A stretch of DNA of 51,185 bases, from assembly GCA_947623875.1 (NCBI GenBank), contig CANQII010000003.1, forward strand, positions 1-51,185. Direction: 5' to 3'. Below are positions 28,573 through 38,111 of the stretch, piece by piece. Position numbers and translations under genes: made by a program. Origin of the DNA: an uncultured Oscillospiraceae bacterium. Lineage in GTDB: Bacteria > Bacillota > Clostridia > Oscillospirales > Oscillospiraceae. Numbering within the stretch: the stretch's first letter is position 1; each line of letters opens with the position of its first letter. Under the pieces are notes generated by a model. The model was not told the origin of the DNA and searched no databases. It saw nothing but the letters and a program-made list of their open reading frames with translations.

Positions 28573-30954
28573 ATGGCAAAAAGAAAATCGAATACAGCAA
28601 CTCTCTCCAATGCAAAGGGGATGCCGGTGGTGATACTGGTGATCGCCACCCTGGTGTACTTCTTCACGGTGTCTCTCACCTCCTCGTCCACCTCCCATTA
28701 CACCGGCCTGGTGCTGGTGATTCTGGGCATCGCCGCCCTGATCATCCGCTTCAAGAAGCTCCGGGAGATGGTGTGTCTGCCCATGCTCTGTCTGGCGGCC
28801 TTTGTGGCCATGGACGGGATCTCCACCCTGTACGCCGTCTCCGGCAAATTCGCCCTCTACGAGTTTCTCAAGGTGATGAGTTCCTTCAACCTTGCCATCA
28901 TCCTTCTGGCGGTAGCCCCCGGCAAAGGCAACGCCCCGGGCCGCTGGATCGCCAAGGTGCTCTCCGGGTACGCCGCCATCTCCGGCATCCTGTCCATAGA
29001 CCTGCTCTCCACCCGGTGGATCAGCGGCTTCGTCTTCTCCATTCTGGGCAAGGTAACCCCGGACTACACCGGTCTGGAGGGGTTGGAAGTGGGCGTCCGC
29101 ATGGTCTCCATCTACGACAACCCCAACATCTTCGCCGGGATCACAGGTCTGGGGGTACTGCTGGCCCTGGGGCTGGTGACCTCCTCACAGAATCAGAAAG
29201 AGCGGGCCGCCTGCACGGTCCTCCTCTATATCAATTCCCTGTCCTTCCTGCTGGCCTTCAGTATGGGCGCCACCGCCTCCATCCTGGCGGCCTTCCTGGT
29301 GCTGCTGATTCTGGAGCAGAAAGAGCGCCGGGCAGGCCTCTTTGTGCTCATGTTTGAGACCCTGCTGCTCACCTTCATCGCAGCCTTCCTGGTCTCCATG
29401 ACCTCCTTCACCGCATGGACCGGGGTGCGCCCCATCCCCCTGCTCTGCGTCATCGTGGGCTCCGCCCTTCTCGCCGTGCTGGACTGGCTGGTGGGACAGA
29501 AGGTGGCAAAACTGCTGGTAAAGAAGCTGAAGCTGCTGCCCATCGTGATCGGGGTTTTCCTGGTCCTGCTGCTCATTTTCGCCGTGGCGGCCATGAACCT
29601 CACCGGCAGCATCAACCTCCCCGCAGGCGGCACCCTGCAGAGAGCCGCCTATCCGGATCCCGGCACATACACCCTCACGGTGGAGACGGACAAGCCCCTG
29701 TCCCTCACCATTGAGAGCCAGAACCGCCAGGAGACCATGATGCACACCAGCACCATCCTCTACACCGGAGACGCCGCCGGTGCGGCCTTCACCGTGCCGG
29801 AGGACAGCCTGGTGGTGTACTTCCACTTCGCAGCTCCGGAGGGCGCCGTCTTCAGCGCCGCCTCGTACAGCGGAGATGCCGGCAGCGGCTCCCTGCCTCT
29901 GGACTACAAACTGCTCCCCAGCTTTATCGCCAACCGTCTTCAGGGCCTTCTGGCCAACGAAAACGCCATCCAGCGTCTGGTGTTCTTTGAGGACGGCCTG
30001 AAACTGGTGAAACGCAGCCCCATCTTCGGCCTGGGCATGGGCGTCTTTGAAAACAGCATCCGCAACGTCCAGACCTTCTTCTACGAGACCAAGTACGCCC
30101 ACAACCACTACATTCAGGTGCTGGCTGAGGTGGGCATCGTAGGCCTGCTGCTCTTCGTCTCTGTGCTGGGATCCGCCGCTGCCGCCGTGTTCTTTGAGCG
30201 GAAGAAGGGCGATGAGGCCCATCCCCTCACCGCAGCCCTGGGCGCCGGGCTGGTGTTCATGGCGGCCCACGCCGTGACGGAAGTGGTGTTCTCCGCCTTC
30301 TCCTACCTGCCCATCGCCATCGGCACCCTGGCTCTCATCGGCCTCTGCTGTGGCAAGGCCATCCCGGTGCCGGAGGTAAAGACCAAAGTAAAGACCATCG
30401 GCATGGTCGTGGTGTGCGTGCTCATCGGCGCCTTCGGCTGCCTCCTCTCCGCCAATCTCGCGGCGGCTGCCCTGGTAGACAGCGCCACCACCCTCACCAA
30501 CCTGGACCGGGGTGCCGGCATGGATCCCTTCGAGTGGGCGGACTACGCCCTGTCCTATGTGGTGAACGCCACCAACACCAACGGCGGGGAGATGGATCCC
30601 ACCGTGCGGGAGAAGGCCGATCACTGGGCGGAGGAGCTGCGCAAGGTGGACTCCAACACCATCCCGTATCACCTGGCCCGGTACTACTTCCTCACAGACC
30701 GGCAGGAGGACGCCTTCGCCATGATCGAGAAGTACACCAACTACACCTCCTCTGATCCGGCCTGCTGGCAGGAGTCCTTCACCCTGATGTTCTCCTTCTA
30801 CGATGAGACCTCCTACTTCCGCCAGCAAGTGCTGCACATCGCAGACAACATGGAGCGGTGGAACACCGAAAACATGGGCAGCCTCACCCTGGAGGCAGGC
30901 ACCCTGGAGATGTTGCAGACCTACCGGGACCTGGAGGCCGCCGGCGGCAATTGA
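28573..30954 (+). CDS. O-antigen ligase family membrane protein
   Basis: Polytopic; RSPIFGLGMGVFENSIRNVQTFFYETKYAHNHYIQVLAEVGIVGLLLF (Wzy_C/O-antigen ligase motif). Confidence 0.88.
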   Translation: MAKRKSNTATLSNAKGMPVVILVIATLVYFFTVSLTSSSTSHYTGLVLVILGIAALIIRFKKLREMVCLPMLCLAAFVAMDGISTLYAVSGKFALYEFLKVMSSFNLAIILLAVAPGKGNAPGRWIAKVLSGYAAISGILSIDLLSTRWISGFVFSILGKVTPDYTGLEGLEVGVRMVSIYDNPNIFAGITGLGVLLALGLVTSSQNQKERAACTVLLYINSLSFLLAFSMGATASILAAFLVLLILEQKERRAGLFVLMFETLLLTFIAAFLVSMTSFTAWTGVRPIPLLCVIVGSALLAVLDWLVGQKVAKLLVKKLKLLPIVIGVFLVLLLIFAVAAMNLTGSINLPAGGTLQRAAYPDPGTYTLTVETDKPLSLTIESQNRQETMMHTSTILYTGDAAGAAFTVPEDSLVVYFHFAAPEGAVFSAASYSGDAGSGSLPLDYKLLPSFIANRLQGLLANENAIQRLVFFEDGLKLVKRSPIFGLGMGVFENSIRNVQTFFYETKYAHNHYIQVLAEVGIVGLLLFVSVLGSAAAAVFFERKKGDEAHPLTAALGAGLVFMAAHAVTEVVFSAFSYLPIAIGTLALIGLCCGKAIPVPEVKTKVKTIGMVVVCVLIGAFGCLLSANLAAAALVDSATTLTNLDRGAGMDPFEWADYALSYVVNATNTNGGEMDPTVREKADHWAEELRKVDSNTIPYHLARYYFLTDRQEDAFAMIEKYTNYTSSDPACWQESFTLMFSFYDETSYFRQQVLHIADNMERWNTENMGSLTLEAGTLEMLQTYRDLEAAGGN

Positions 30955-30977
30955 GCCCCATCCCCACCAAAGACAAT

Positions 30978-31010
30978 GCCCCGTCCGGATCCCTCCGGAC
31001 GGGGCGTTTT
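30978..31010 (+). terminator. Terminator
   Basis: GCCCCGTCCGG-atccct-CCGGACGGGGC then GTTTT. Confidence 0.88.
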
Positions 31011-31025
31011 GCGTATCCTGTTGGC

Positions 31026-31658
31026 TTATTCGGTCTTCCCGCCGCAGGCGCCGATGAGCTCTTTGGCGTAGGGCAGCTCCATGATGGCATCGCAGAAGGT
31101 GTGCCATTCCTCCAGTTTGTGGGCCCGGCGGGCATAGTAGATGTTGGCCAGCACCTCGTAGTTCAGGGTTACCGTGCGCATCTGGTTGTAGCTCGTAGGG
31201 AGCATCTGGATGAGGTCATACCAGTGGGCCTTGTCCTTGTTCTCCATGTACCGGAGCCGCACCGTCTCCAAGTACGCCACCCACTGGGTGAATACCGCGA
31301 GAGAGGGCTCGGTGAGGTGATCCGTGCTGAAGTCCTCCAGGGAGAAGGGCTTGGCGTGGATCTTGTGCATGGTGGAGGTGGAGTTGGCCACCGTGCCCAC
31401 TTTATAGGTGTCGAACTCCTTCCACCAGTACAGCGGCGCTGTGATGTCCATGGACACCAGCACCTGGCGGAGGAACTTGCGGTGGTCTGTGCCGGCGGAG
31501 CAGAGCCGGATGGCCAGGCCCAGGTCGTTGGGACCCAGCACGGTGTTGCCCTGGGGGTCTGTGTAGCTGTCCATCCGGTCCCAGCTGTTCATGGGGTTGC
31601 GGGCGCCCCGGATGGCGTTCTCCAGGTTCATGACTGCAATGCGTTCCACTTTCAACAT
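31026..31658 (-). CDS. ThyX-like (FAD-dependent thymidylate synthase-related) protein
   Basis: FLRQVLVSMDITAPLYWWKEFDTYKVGTVANSTSTMH...YNQMRTVTLNYEVLANIY; RBS caggagg; ThyX relationship inferred from motif layout. Confidence 0.55.
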   Translation of the reverse strand: MLKVERIAVMNLENAIRGARNPMNSWDRMDSYTDPQGNTVLGPNDLGLAIRLCSAGTDHRKFLRQVLVSMDITAPLYWWKEFDTYKVGTVANSTSTMHKIHAKPFSLEDFSTDHLTEPSLAVFTQWVAYLETVRLRYMENKDKAHWYDLIQMLPTSYNQMRTVTLNYEVLANIYYARRAHKLEEWHTFCDAIMELPYAKELIGACGGKTE

Positions 31659-31678
31659 CGGAAATGCCTCCTGAAAAT

Positions 31679-31716
31679 GCCCGGCCCACTTGAGCAAGTG
31701 GGCCGGGCGCTTTTGC
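31679..31716. terminator. Terminator hairpin
   Basis: GCCCGGCCCACTTG-ag-CAAGTGGGCCGGGC with flanking T/A tracts. Confidence 0.85.
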
Positions 31717-31733
31717 GTTGGTCTGGGATTGGC

Positions 31734-32921
31734 TTAGCCGATCGAGATATAATCTGCGCTGACGTAGCCCTTGGTGTCCTGGCCGTACATATCCCGGAAG
31801 GTGATCTCCAGCCAGCCGTTGCCGGCGTCTGCCACGATGATCACCTCATTGCCGTTCATCAGGCTGGCGATGGCGGGATTCTCGGTGCCCGGGCCGCTGC
31901 GGACGTTGAGGCCGTAATCTGCGTTCACCACATGGCCCACGGTGCCGGTGGTGAAGGAGCCGGGTGCCGCCGAGGACACCGGTGCTTCAGAGGCCGTGGG
32001 ATCCGGGGAGGCGTTGGGATCGTCTGTTGTGACAGGCGGCTCCACGGCGTCATGGCACTGGCAGAAGATGGTGCACTCCACCTTCAAGGTGCCTGCCTGG
32101 CCGGTGATGACCACCTTGTGGATGCTGTCCTGAACGGTGTTCAGGTTGGTTACCACGCCGTCATCAGACACAGAGCACATGCTGGGATCCGAGGAGGTCC
32201 AGATGATGGTGCCAGCCCAATCTGCGGGATCCAGTACCGGCTTCAGGGTGACAGAGTCTCCGTTGTTCACCAGGGTGTATGTGGTGGACTCCAGGCTGAA
32301 GCTCTTGGGCGGATCGACGCTGACGTCCGGAGTGGGCTCGGGGTTGGCGGTGCTGGGCGCCGCAGAGTTGTCCGGATTCGCGGAGCCTTCGGGATTGCCG
32401 GTGACAGCTGCGCTGCTGTCCGGCTTCTTGCTCTCCTTGGAGTCTCCATCCCCGTGCAGCTTGGGATAGACATAGGTGAATACGATCACCAGTGCTGCCA
32501 CGATGATCACCAGCGAGCACAGGAACGTGATCAGCCGGGACCAATTCACGTCGCCGCCCTTTCTGCCAGAGCCGCTGCCGCCAGTGACCAATCTCTTACC
32601 ACCTTTGTTCATTGAAGCATCTCCTCCTCCGCCGCCTTCGTCATCAAATACGTCCTGTCCGTCGAAGACATAGCCGTCATTGATGTAATCGTCGTCATCT
32701 TCCGGGGCCGCAGACGGGACCGAGGTACCGCCGTCTGGAACGCCGCCCTGGTTGGGATCGTATTGGTTGCTTTGATTCTGTGTATTCTGCTCTCTCACCG
32801 GGGGCACCGGGTTCTTTGCAGAGTTCCGTGCTCCGCAAAACGGACATTTCTTATAAGTCGTGCTGTAGTCCTCACCGCAGTTTGCACAGTGAATAAGCTG
32901 GTCTTTGGACTTTTGGGCCAT
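31734..32921 (-). CDS. Zinc-ribbon, single-TM, Ig-like/SH3 domain surface protein
   Basis: N-terminal CANCGEDYSTTYKKCPFCGAR; TM LITFLCSLVIIVAALVIVFTYVYP; C-terminal SH3b GLNVRSGPGTENPAIASLMNGNEV. Confidence 0.85.
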   Translation of the reverse strand: MAQKSKDQLIHCANCGEDYSTTYKKCPFCGARNSAKNPVPPVREQNTQNQSNQYDPNQGGVPDGGTSVPSAAPEDDDDYINDGYVFDGQDVFDDEGGGGGDASMNKGGKRLVTGGSGSGRKGGDVNWSRLITFLCSLVIIVAALVIVFTYVYPKLHGDGDSKESKKPDSSAAVTGNPEGSANPDNSAAPSTANPEPTPDVSVDPPKSFSLESTTYTLVNNGDSVTLKPVLDPADWAGTIIWTSSDPSMCSVSDDGVVTNLNTVQDSIHKVVITGQAGTLKVECTIFCQCHDAVEPPVTTDDPNASPDPTASEAPVSSAAPGSFTTGTVGHVVNADYGLNVRSGPGTENPAIASLMNGNEVIIVADAGNGWLEITFRDMYGQDTKGYVSADYISIG

Positions 32922-32971
32922 CTATCGTTTCCTCCTTGCGCCAAGAAGCATCTTGATACTGTATCATTCTC

Positions 32972-33000
32972 ATATTACACGTTTCGTTTCGTTTCGTCAA
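32972..33000 (-). promoter_or_regulatory. Promoter with pentanucleotide repeat spacer
   Basis: Minus strand TTGACG-[AAACG]x3-TG-TAATAT (17-nt spacer). Confidence 0.6.
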
Positions 33001-33177
33001 TCCCTTTTCCACATTTTTAGCAGTTTTTTTACAACCCATTTTCCAGCAGCTCCAGGCCCCGCCAGCGAGAGCAGCATCCGCAAATTCCCGGCGCGGCGGA
33101 TTTCTACCTTGCAGGATACCCATCTGCCTGCTATAATACTCCCGATCCCAGACAAAAAAGTAAGGAAGTGTTGTCCC

Positions 33178-34656
33178 ATGGCCAAGCCGCTCACCCCGGC
33201 AGAGGTGCACAAACAATACGATGAGGCTATGACTGCCTACCGCCGTCTTCTCACCGATCCCGGCTCCCGGGTGGCCTTCGGCAGGGAATCGGACGGGTTC
33301 ATGCGGCTCTGCGCCTGCGGCCTCTGGAAGGCGGACATGGGGCTCACCCCCCGGCATGTGGAGTACTACAACGCCATCTATGTGAAGGGCAACACGGTAC
33401 CCACCGTCCTCTACTGGGAGCTCACCGGCAACGTGCAGAACTACCCCGGCTTTGTGCTACCCAACTTCTTCCGCCGTCTCGTCCAGGCGGACCTGGAGCA
33501 GAACAAGAGCCTGAGCCGGCGGTTTGTGGACACCTTCACCCTGATGATGCTGCTCTTCGCCGCGGTGGACGGCAAAGTGAGCGAGTCCGAGGCCAGCTTT
33601 GTGAACGCCTGTGCAGACTCCCTCAGCCGCTTTTGCGACATGTCCGGGGTAGCCGGCGGCAAGTCTCCGCTGGATGTAAAGGACTTTGTGGCCCGGAAAG
33701 AGGACGGCTCTCCCATCCCCACCGGCCGTGCCGAGGATGAGAAGGTCTCCCCTGCCCCAGCGAAGACCACTGCAGTAAAGACGGACAAGCCAGCAGCAGC
33801 GGAGAAAGAGCCCACCCTGGAGGAGCTGCTCGCCGAGCTGGATAGCCTCTGCGGCCTACAGAAGGTAAAGGAGGACGTGAAGGGTCTCATCAACCTGGTG
33901 AAGGTCCGCAAGCTCCGGGAACAGCACGGGCTGCCGGTGCCGCCCCTCTCCCTCCACCTGGTGTTCATGGGCAACCCTGGCACCGGCAAGACCACGGTGG
34001 CCCGGCTTCTGGGCAAGCTCTATCACGCCATCGGGGTGCTCTCCAAGGGCCAGCTCATCGAGGTGGACCGCTCCGGCCTGGTGGCCGGCTTTGTGGGACA
34101 GACCGCCCTGAAGGCCCAGGAAGTGGTGTCCAAGGCCATGGGCGGTGTGCTTTTCATCGACGAGGCCTATGCCCTCACCAACCAGGACAACCCCAACGAC
34201 TTCGGTCAGGAGGCGGTGGAGGTGATCCTGAAGGCCATGGAGGATCACCGGGACGACCTCATCGTCATCGTGGCGGGCTACACGGACCTTATGACCAACT
34301 TCATCCACTCCAACCCGGGCCTGGAGAGCCGGTTCAACAAGTACATCTCCTTCGAGGACTACAACGGCTCTGAGCTGGCGGAGATCTTCCGGTCCATGTG
34401 CAAGAAGAACGGGTACACCCTCTCCCCGGAGGTGGACAAGGCGGCGGAAGAGGCCTTCCAGCTGATGTTCGAGCAGCGGGATGAGAACTTCGGCAACGCC
34501 CGGGATGTGCGCAACATCTTCGAGCACGCGGTGTCCCGGCAGGCCAACCGGATCGCCGTCATGGCCTCCCCCACGAAAGAGGATCTCATGGCCCTCACCC
34601 TGGCGGATCTGGACCTGGAGGAGGAGACGGAGCAGGCCAGCGAAGAGAAGGCCTGA
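33178..34656 (+). CDS. AAA family ATPase (CbbX/SpoVK-like) with TerB-like N-terminal region
   Basis: Walker A GNPGTGKTTVARLLG; VLFIDEAYALTN; N-terminal AAVDGKVSESEASFVN resembles TerB. Confidence 0.88.
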   Translation: MAKPLTPAEVHKQYDEAMTAYRRLLTDPGSRVAFGRESDGFMRLCACGLWKADMGLTPRHVEYYNAIYVKGNTVPTVLYWELTGNVQNYPGFVLPNFFRRLVQADLEQNKSLSRRFVDTFTLMMLLFAAVDGKVSESEASFVNACADSLSRFCDMSGVAGGKSPLDVKDFVARKEDGSPIPTGRAEDEKVSPAPAKTTAVKTDKPAAAEKEPTLEELLAELDSLCGLQKVKEDVKGLINLVKVRKLREQHGLPVPPLSLHLVFMGNPGTGKTTVARLLGKLYHAIGVLSKGQLIEVDRSGLVAGFVGQTALKAQEVVSKAMGGVLFIDEAYALTNQDNPNDFGQEAVEVILKAMEDHRDDLIVIVAGYTDLMTNFIHSNPGLESRFNKYISFEDYNGSELAEIFRSMCKKNGYTLSPEVDKAAEEAFQLMFEQRDENFGNARDVRNIFEHAVSRQANRIAVMASPTKEDLMALTLADLDLEEETEQASEEKA

Positions 34657-34798
34657 TCCACCTTTTCCCGGGAAATGAGCGGTGGTCTCGGCCATTGCGC
34701 CGGCGCAATCAGATGGTTCGCTGCCAATTGTTCGGCACCATTTTATCCGGCTGCACCGCAGCGGGGCACGTACCATGCAGCTAAGGGAGGCGACTGAA

Positions 34799-34879
34799 AT
34801 GAGCGAAATGCAGACGCCGGAGAACAATGCTTTTGTAGGAGAATACCTCAAAGTCTCTCTTTTCGTTATGAGCCATTAG
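34799..34879 (+). CDS. Putative 26-aa small protein
   Basis: RBS gggagg, ATG, MSEMQTPENNAFVGEYLKVSLFVMSH. Confidence 0.35.
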   Translation: MSEMQTPENNAFVGEYLKVSLFVMSH

Positions 34880-35014
34880 ACCACCCACCTGCTCGTTCTG
34901 GCCCGGGAACGAAGATATTTCTCAGGAAAAGGAGAACCCTGCCGGAATTAGCAGATTTTTTCTAAATTTCCCCCTTGCATTTTCCGCCTGCGTGCCTTAT
35001 AATGCAGGATGCTT

Positions 35015-35102
35015 GCCGGTGTGTTGGAATTTGGTAGACGAGGTGGACTCAAAATCCATTGCCAGCGATGGCGTGCGGGTTCGAGTCCCGCCACCGGCAC
35101 CA
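35015..35102 (+). tRNA. tRNA-Leu (anticodon CAA), CCA encoded
   Basis: GCCGGTG...CACCGGC A CCA; loop CTCAAAA; TTGCAT-N17-TATAAT promoter upstream. Confidence 0.95.
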
Positions 35103-35178
35103 CCCTCCAATCATCCGGGTCCGTCTCCTTCGTGGGAAGGGCTCGGATGATTGCCGTTTATCCGATTCTGCCTGCAGA

Positions 35179-35214
35179 AAGTCCCTCTCTGATGCGCTGA
35201 TCAGAGAGGGACTT
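35179..35214 (+). terminator. Terminator after tRNA-Leu
   Basis: AGTCCCTCTCTGAT...ATCAGAGAGGGACTTTGTT. Confidence 0.75.
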
Positions 35215-35365
35215 TGTTACATCAGCCCTGACGCAGTTGCCCTGGCCATGGTACCCCATTTCCCCGGTGTTTGACATTGACCACTGCCTCAGAAGGTGGT
35301 AATCTTGCGCAAAGGTCCAGCACCGCATGCCCAGGCACTTCTCCATGCCGATGCCGTCCCCCGCA

Positions 35366-35926
35366 TCATGCTGCCATGTTCAAAAAGTACTGGTGGACAG
35401 CCAGGCTGTCGGTGAGCTCAGGGTGGAATGCCGTTACCAGCATGTTCTCCTGGCTGGCGGCCACGATGCGGCCGTCCACACTGGCCAGGATCCTGGTCTT
35501 GGGCCCCACAGAGCAGATGTATGGGGCTCGGATGAAGGTCATGGGAATTCTGCCCAGTCCATCAAAGATCTCCTCTGTGTGGAAGCTTCCCAACTGCCGC
35601 CCGTATGCGTTCCGCCTGGCGCAGATATCCATGGTGCCGAAACAGGGGACGCCTCCCTCTACATCCCGGGCCAGGAGGATGAGCCCTGCGCAGGTGCCGA
35701 ACACCGGCAGTCCCTGGAGAATGGATGTCCGGAGGGGATCAAAGAGATCCAGGTCCCGCAGCAGCTTTCCCATGGCGGTGCTCTCTCCGCCGGGGAGGAT
35801 CAGGGCGTCAAAGGGGGCTTCCAAGTCCCGGCGCTGCCGGATCTCAAAGTGGCTCACGCCCAGGCGGTCCAGCACAGCCCCGTGTTCCGCGAAGGCCCCC
35901 TGAAGAGCCAGGATGCCGACCCGCAT
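35366..35926 (-). CDS. pdxT: Pyridoxal 5'-phosphate synthase glutaminase subunit
   Basis: [45 protein letters not shown]. Confidence 0.97.
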   Translation of the reverse strand: MRVGILALQGAFAEHGAVLDRLGVSHFEIRQRRDLEAPFDALILPGGESTAMGKLLRDLDLFDPLRTSILQGLPVFGTCAGLILLARDVEGGVPCFGTMDICARRNAYGRQLGSFHTEEIFDGLGRIPMTFIRAPYICSVGPKTRILASVDGRIVAASQENMLVTAFHPELTDSLAVHQYFLNMAA

Positions 35927-35927
35927 C

Positions 35928-36803
35928 TCACTTTCCCCTCTCCGCCATGAGCAGGGCGATCTCATTCTCGTTGATCCCCACCATGGCCTCCCCCAGGCCG
36001 GCGGAGACCTCTGCAATGAGCTTTGCGTCCGTATAGTTGGTGACGGCCTGGACAATGGCGGCGGCACGCTTTGCCGGATTGCCGGACTTGAAGATGCCGG
36101 AGCCCACAAAAACCCCCTCCGCGCCGAGCTGCATCATAAGAGCGGCATCTGCAGGGGTAGCTACACCGCCGGCGGCGAAGTTTACCACCGGGAGACGTCC
36201 GTTTTCGTGGACATACCGGACCAGATCCACGGGGACCTGCAGCTGTTTTGCCGCCTCATAGAGCTCATCCTCCCGGAGGTTCTGCACCCGGCGGATCTCT
36301 GCGTTCATGACGCGCATGTGGCGCACGGCCTGGACCACATCTCCGGTGCCCGGCTCCCCCTTGGTCCGGATCATGGACGCCCCTTCGGCGATGCGGCGCA
36401 GGGCCTCCCCCAGATCCCGGGCACCGCATACAAACGGGACCCGGAACTGCGTCTTGTCTATGTGGTACACATCGTCTGCGGGGGACAGGACTTCGCTCTC
36501 ATCGATGTAGTCGATGTCAATGGCCTCCAGGATCTGTGCCTCCACAAAGTGTCCGATTCTGCACTTGGCCATCACGGGAATGGACACGGCCTCCTGGATG
36601 CCCCGGATCATCTTGGGGTCGCTCATCCGAGACACGCCTCCGGCGGCCCGGATGTCTGCGGGGATCCGCTCCAGCGCCATCACAGCGCAGGCGCCGGCAT
36701 CCTCCGCGATCTTCGCCTGCTCCGGGGTGGTGACGTCCATGATCACGCCGCCCTTCAGCATCTGGGCCAGTTCCTTGTTCAGCTCATATCTGGTCTTTTC
36801 CAT
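35928..36803 (-). CDS. pdxS: Pyridoxal 5'-phosphate synthase lyase subunit
   Basis: [49 protein letters not shown]. Confidence 0.98.
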   Translation of the reverse strand: MEKTRYELNKELAQMLKGGVIMDVTTPEQAKIAEDAGACAVMALERIPADIRAAGGVSRMSDPKMIRGIQEAVSIPVMAKCRIGHFVEAQILEAIDIDYIDESEVLSPADDVYHIDKTQFRVPFVCGARDLGEALRRIAEGASMIRTKGEPGTGDVVQAVRHMRVMNAEIRRVQNLREDELYEAAKQLQVPVDLVRYVHENGRLPVVNFAAGGVATPADAALMMQLGAEGVFVGSGIFKSGNPAKRAAAIVQAVTNYTDAKLIAEVSAGLGEAMVGINENEIALLMAERGK

Positions 36804-36862
36804 ATGAAACACTCCTTTGCGGCTGAGTACGGCCATTGTATCCCAGAACTGACTATAGAAAA

Positions 36863-36897
36863 ATAACCAGATGGGAGGTATTTTGCATAACCAGATG
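36863..36897 (+). promoter_or_regulatory. Direct repeat ATAACCAGATG x2 in the pdxS/MocR divergent region
   Basis: ATAACCAGATG at 36863-36873 and 36887-36897, 24-bp period. Confidence 0.5.
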
Positions 36898-37980
36898 AGG
36901 ACACAGAGAGGTGCAGACGGGCCCGCCTATCTTCGGATCTACCGGCAGCTGCGGGAGGAGATCACCTGCGGGGCCTGTCCCTATGGGACCCGTCTTCCGT
37001 CCAAACGGACCCTGGCGGAGGAGTTCGGGGTGAGCGTCATCCCGGTGGAGCACGCCTACGAACTCCTCTGCGAGGAAGGGTATGCGGAGGCACGGGAGCG
37101 CAGCGGATATTTTGTGATCTACCGGGAGGACGACTTTGTTTCCCGGGCAGGTGTAGCTGAGGAAAGCCTGCTCCCGCCGGCCCCAACCCACAGCGCACAG
37201 ACGGAGTTCCCCTTTACACTCCTCGCCCGGACCATGCGCCGGGTCCTTCTGGACTGCGGGGAGAAGATTCTGGCCAAGTCCCCCAACCACGGCTGTCCGG
37301 AGCTCCGGCAGGCGCTCTCCCGCTATCTTATCCGCAGCTGCGGCATTGCGGCGAGGCCGGAGCAGATCATTGTGGGCTCCGGTGCGGAATACCTCTATGG
37401 GCTTGTGGTACAGCTTTTGGGCCGAGACCGGGTATTTGCCCTGGAGAACCCCTCCTACGAGAAAATCCGCCGGGTGTACGAGGCCAACGGCGTCCGCTGC
37501 CAGCTTCTGCGTCTGGGCCCGGACGGGATTCCCTCCGCAGAACTGGAGCGGACGGAGGCCACCGTTCTGCATGTCACGCCGTTTCACAGCTTCCCCAGCG
37601 GCGTCACGGCCAGCGCCTCCAGACGGGCGGAGTACCTGAGATGGGCAGAGCGCAGGGACGGGTTTCTCATCGAGGACAACTACGATGCGGAGCTTACGGT
37701 CTCCCGGAAGAACGAGGACACCCTCTTCGCCCTCTCCGGCGGGAGACGGGTTCTCTACCTGAACACCTTCTCCCGGACCATCGCGCCCTCCATCCGGGTG
37801 GGCTATATGATCTTGCCAGAGGATCTGCTGGAGACCTTTGAGCGCATACTCGGTTTCTACTCCTGCACCGTGCCGGTCTTCGAGCAGTACGTCCTGGCGG
37901 AACTGCTGCAGAGCGGAGACTTTGAGCGGCATGTGAACCGAGTACGCCGGGCCAGAAGACGGAAGGAGCAGGGTTCCTGA
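36883..37980 (+). CDS. MocR/PdxR-like GntR-aminotransferase regulator, C-terminally short
   Basis: GntR w[51 protein letters not shown] plus aminotransferase fold; likely TTG start at 36883 after ggaggt (ATG 36871 is the alternative). Confidence 0.88.
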   Translation: MHNQMRTQRGADGPAYLRIYRQLREEITCGACPYGTRLPSKRTLAEEFGVSVIPVEHAYELLCEEGYAEARERSGYFVIYREDDFVSRAGVAEESLLPPAPTHSAQTEFPFTLLARTMRRVLLDCGEKILAKSPNHGCPELRQALSRYLIRSCGIAARPEQIIVGSGAEYLYGLVVQLLGRDRVFALENPSYEKIRRVYEANGVRCQLLRLGPDGIPSAELERTEATVLHVTPFHSFPSGVTASASRRAEYLRWAERRDGFLIEDNYDAELTVSRKNEDTLFALSGGRRVLYLNTFSRTIAPSIRVGYMILPEDLLETFERILGFYSCTVPVFEQYVLAELLQSGDFERHVNRVRRARRRKEQGS

Positions 37981-38001
37981 CCAGACCGACCTCCGCGGAG
38001 A

Positions 38002-38030
38002 AAGCCCGCCTCAGCTGGGGCGGGCTTCTG
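38002..38030 (+). terminator. Terminator after the MocR-like gene
   Basis: AAGCCCGCC-tcagctgg-GGCGGGCTT. Confidence 0.75.
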
Positions 38031-38111
38031 CGGGAAATCGTGTTGCAATGACGTGCCAGGGTAAAACGGCGCCGCCTGTCCACGCGAGACAGGCGGCGCT
38101 GTTGTTGTTTC

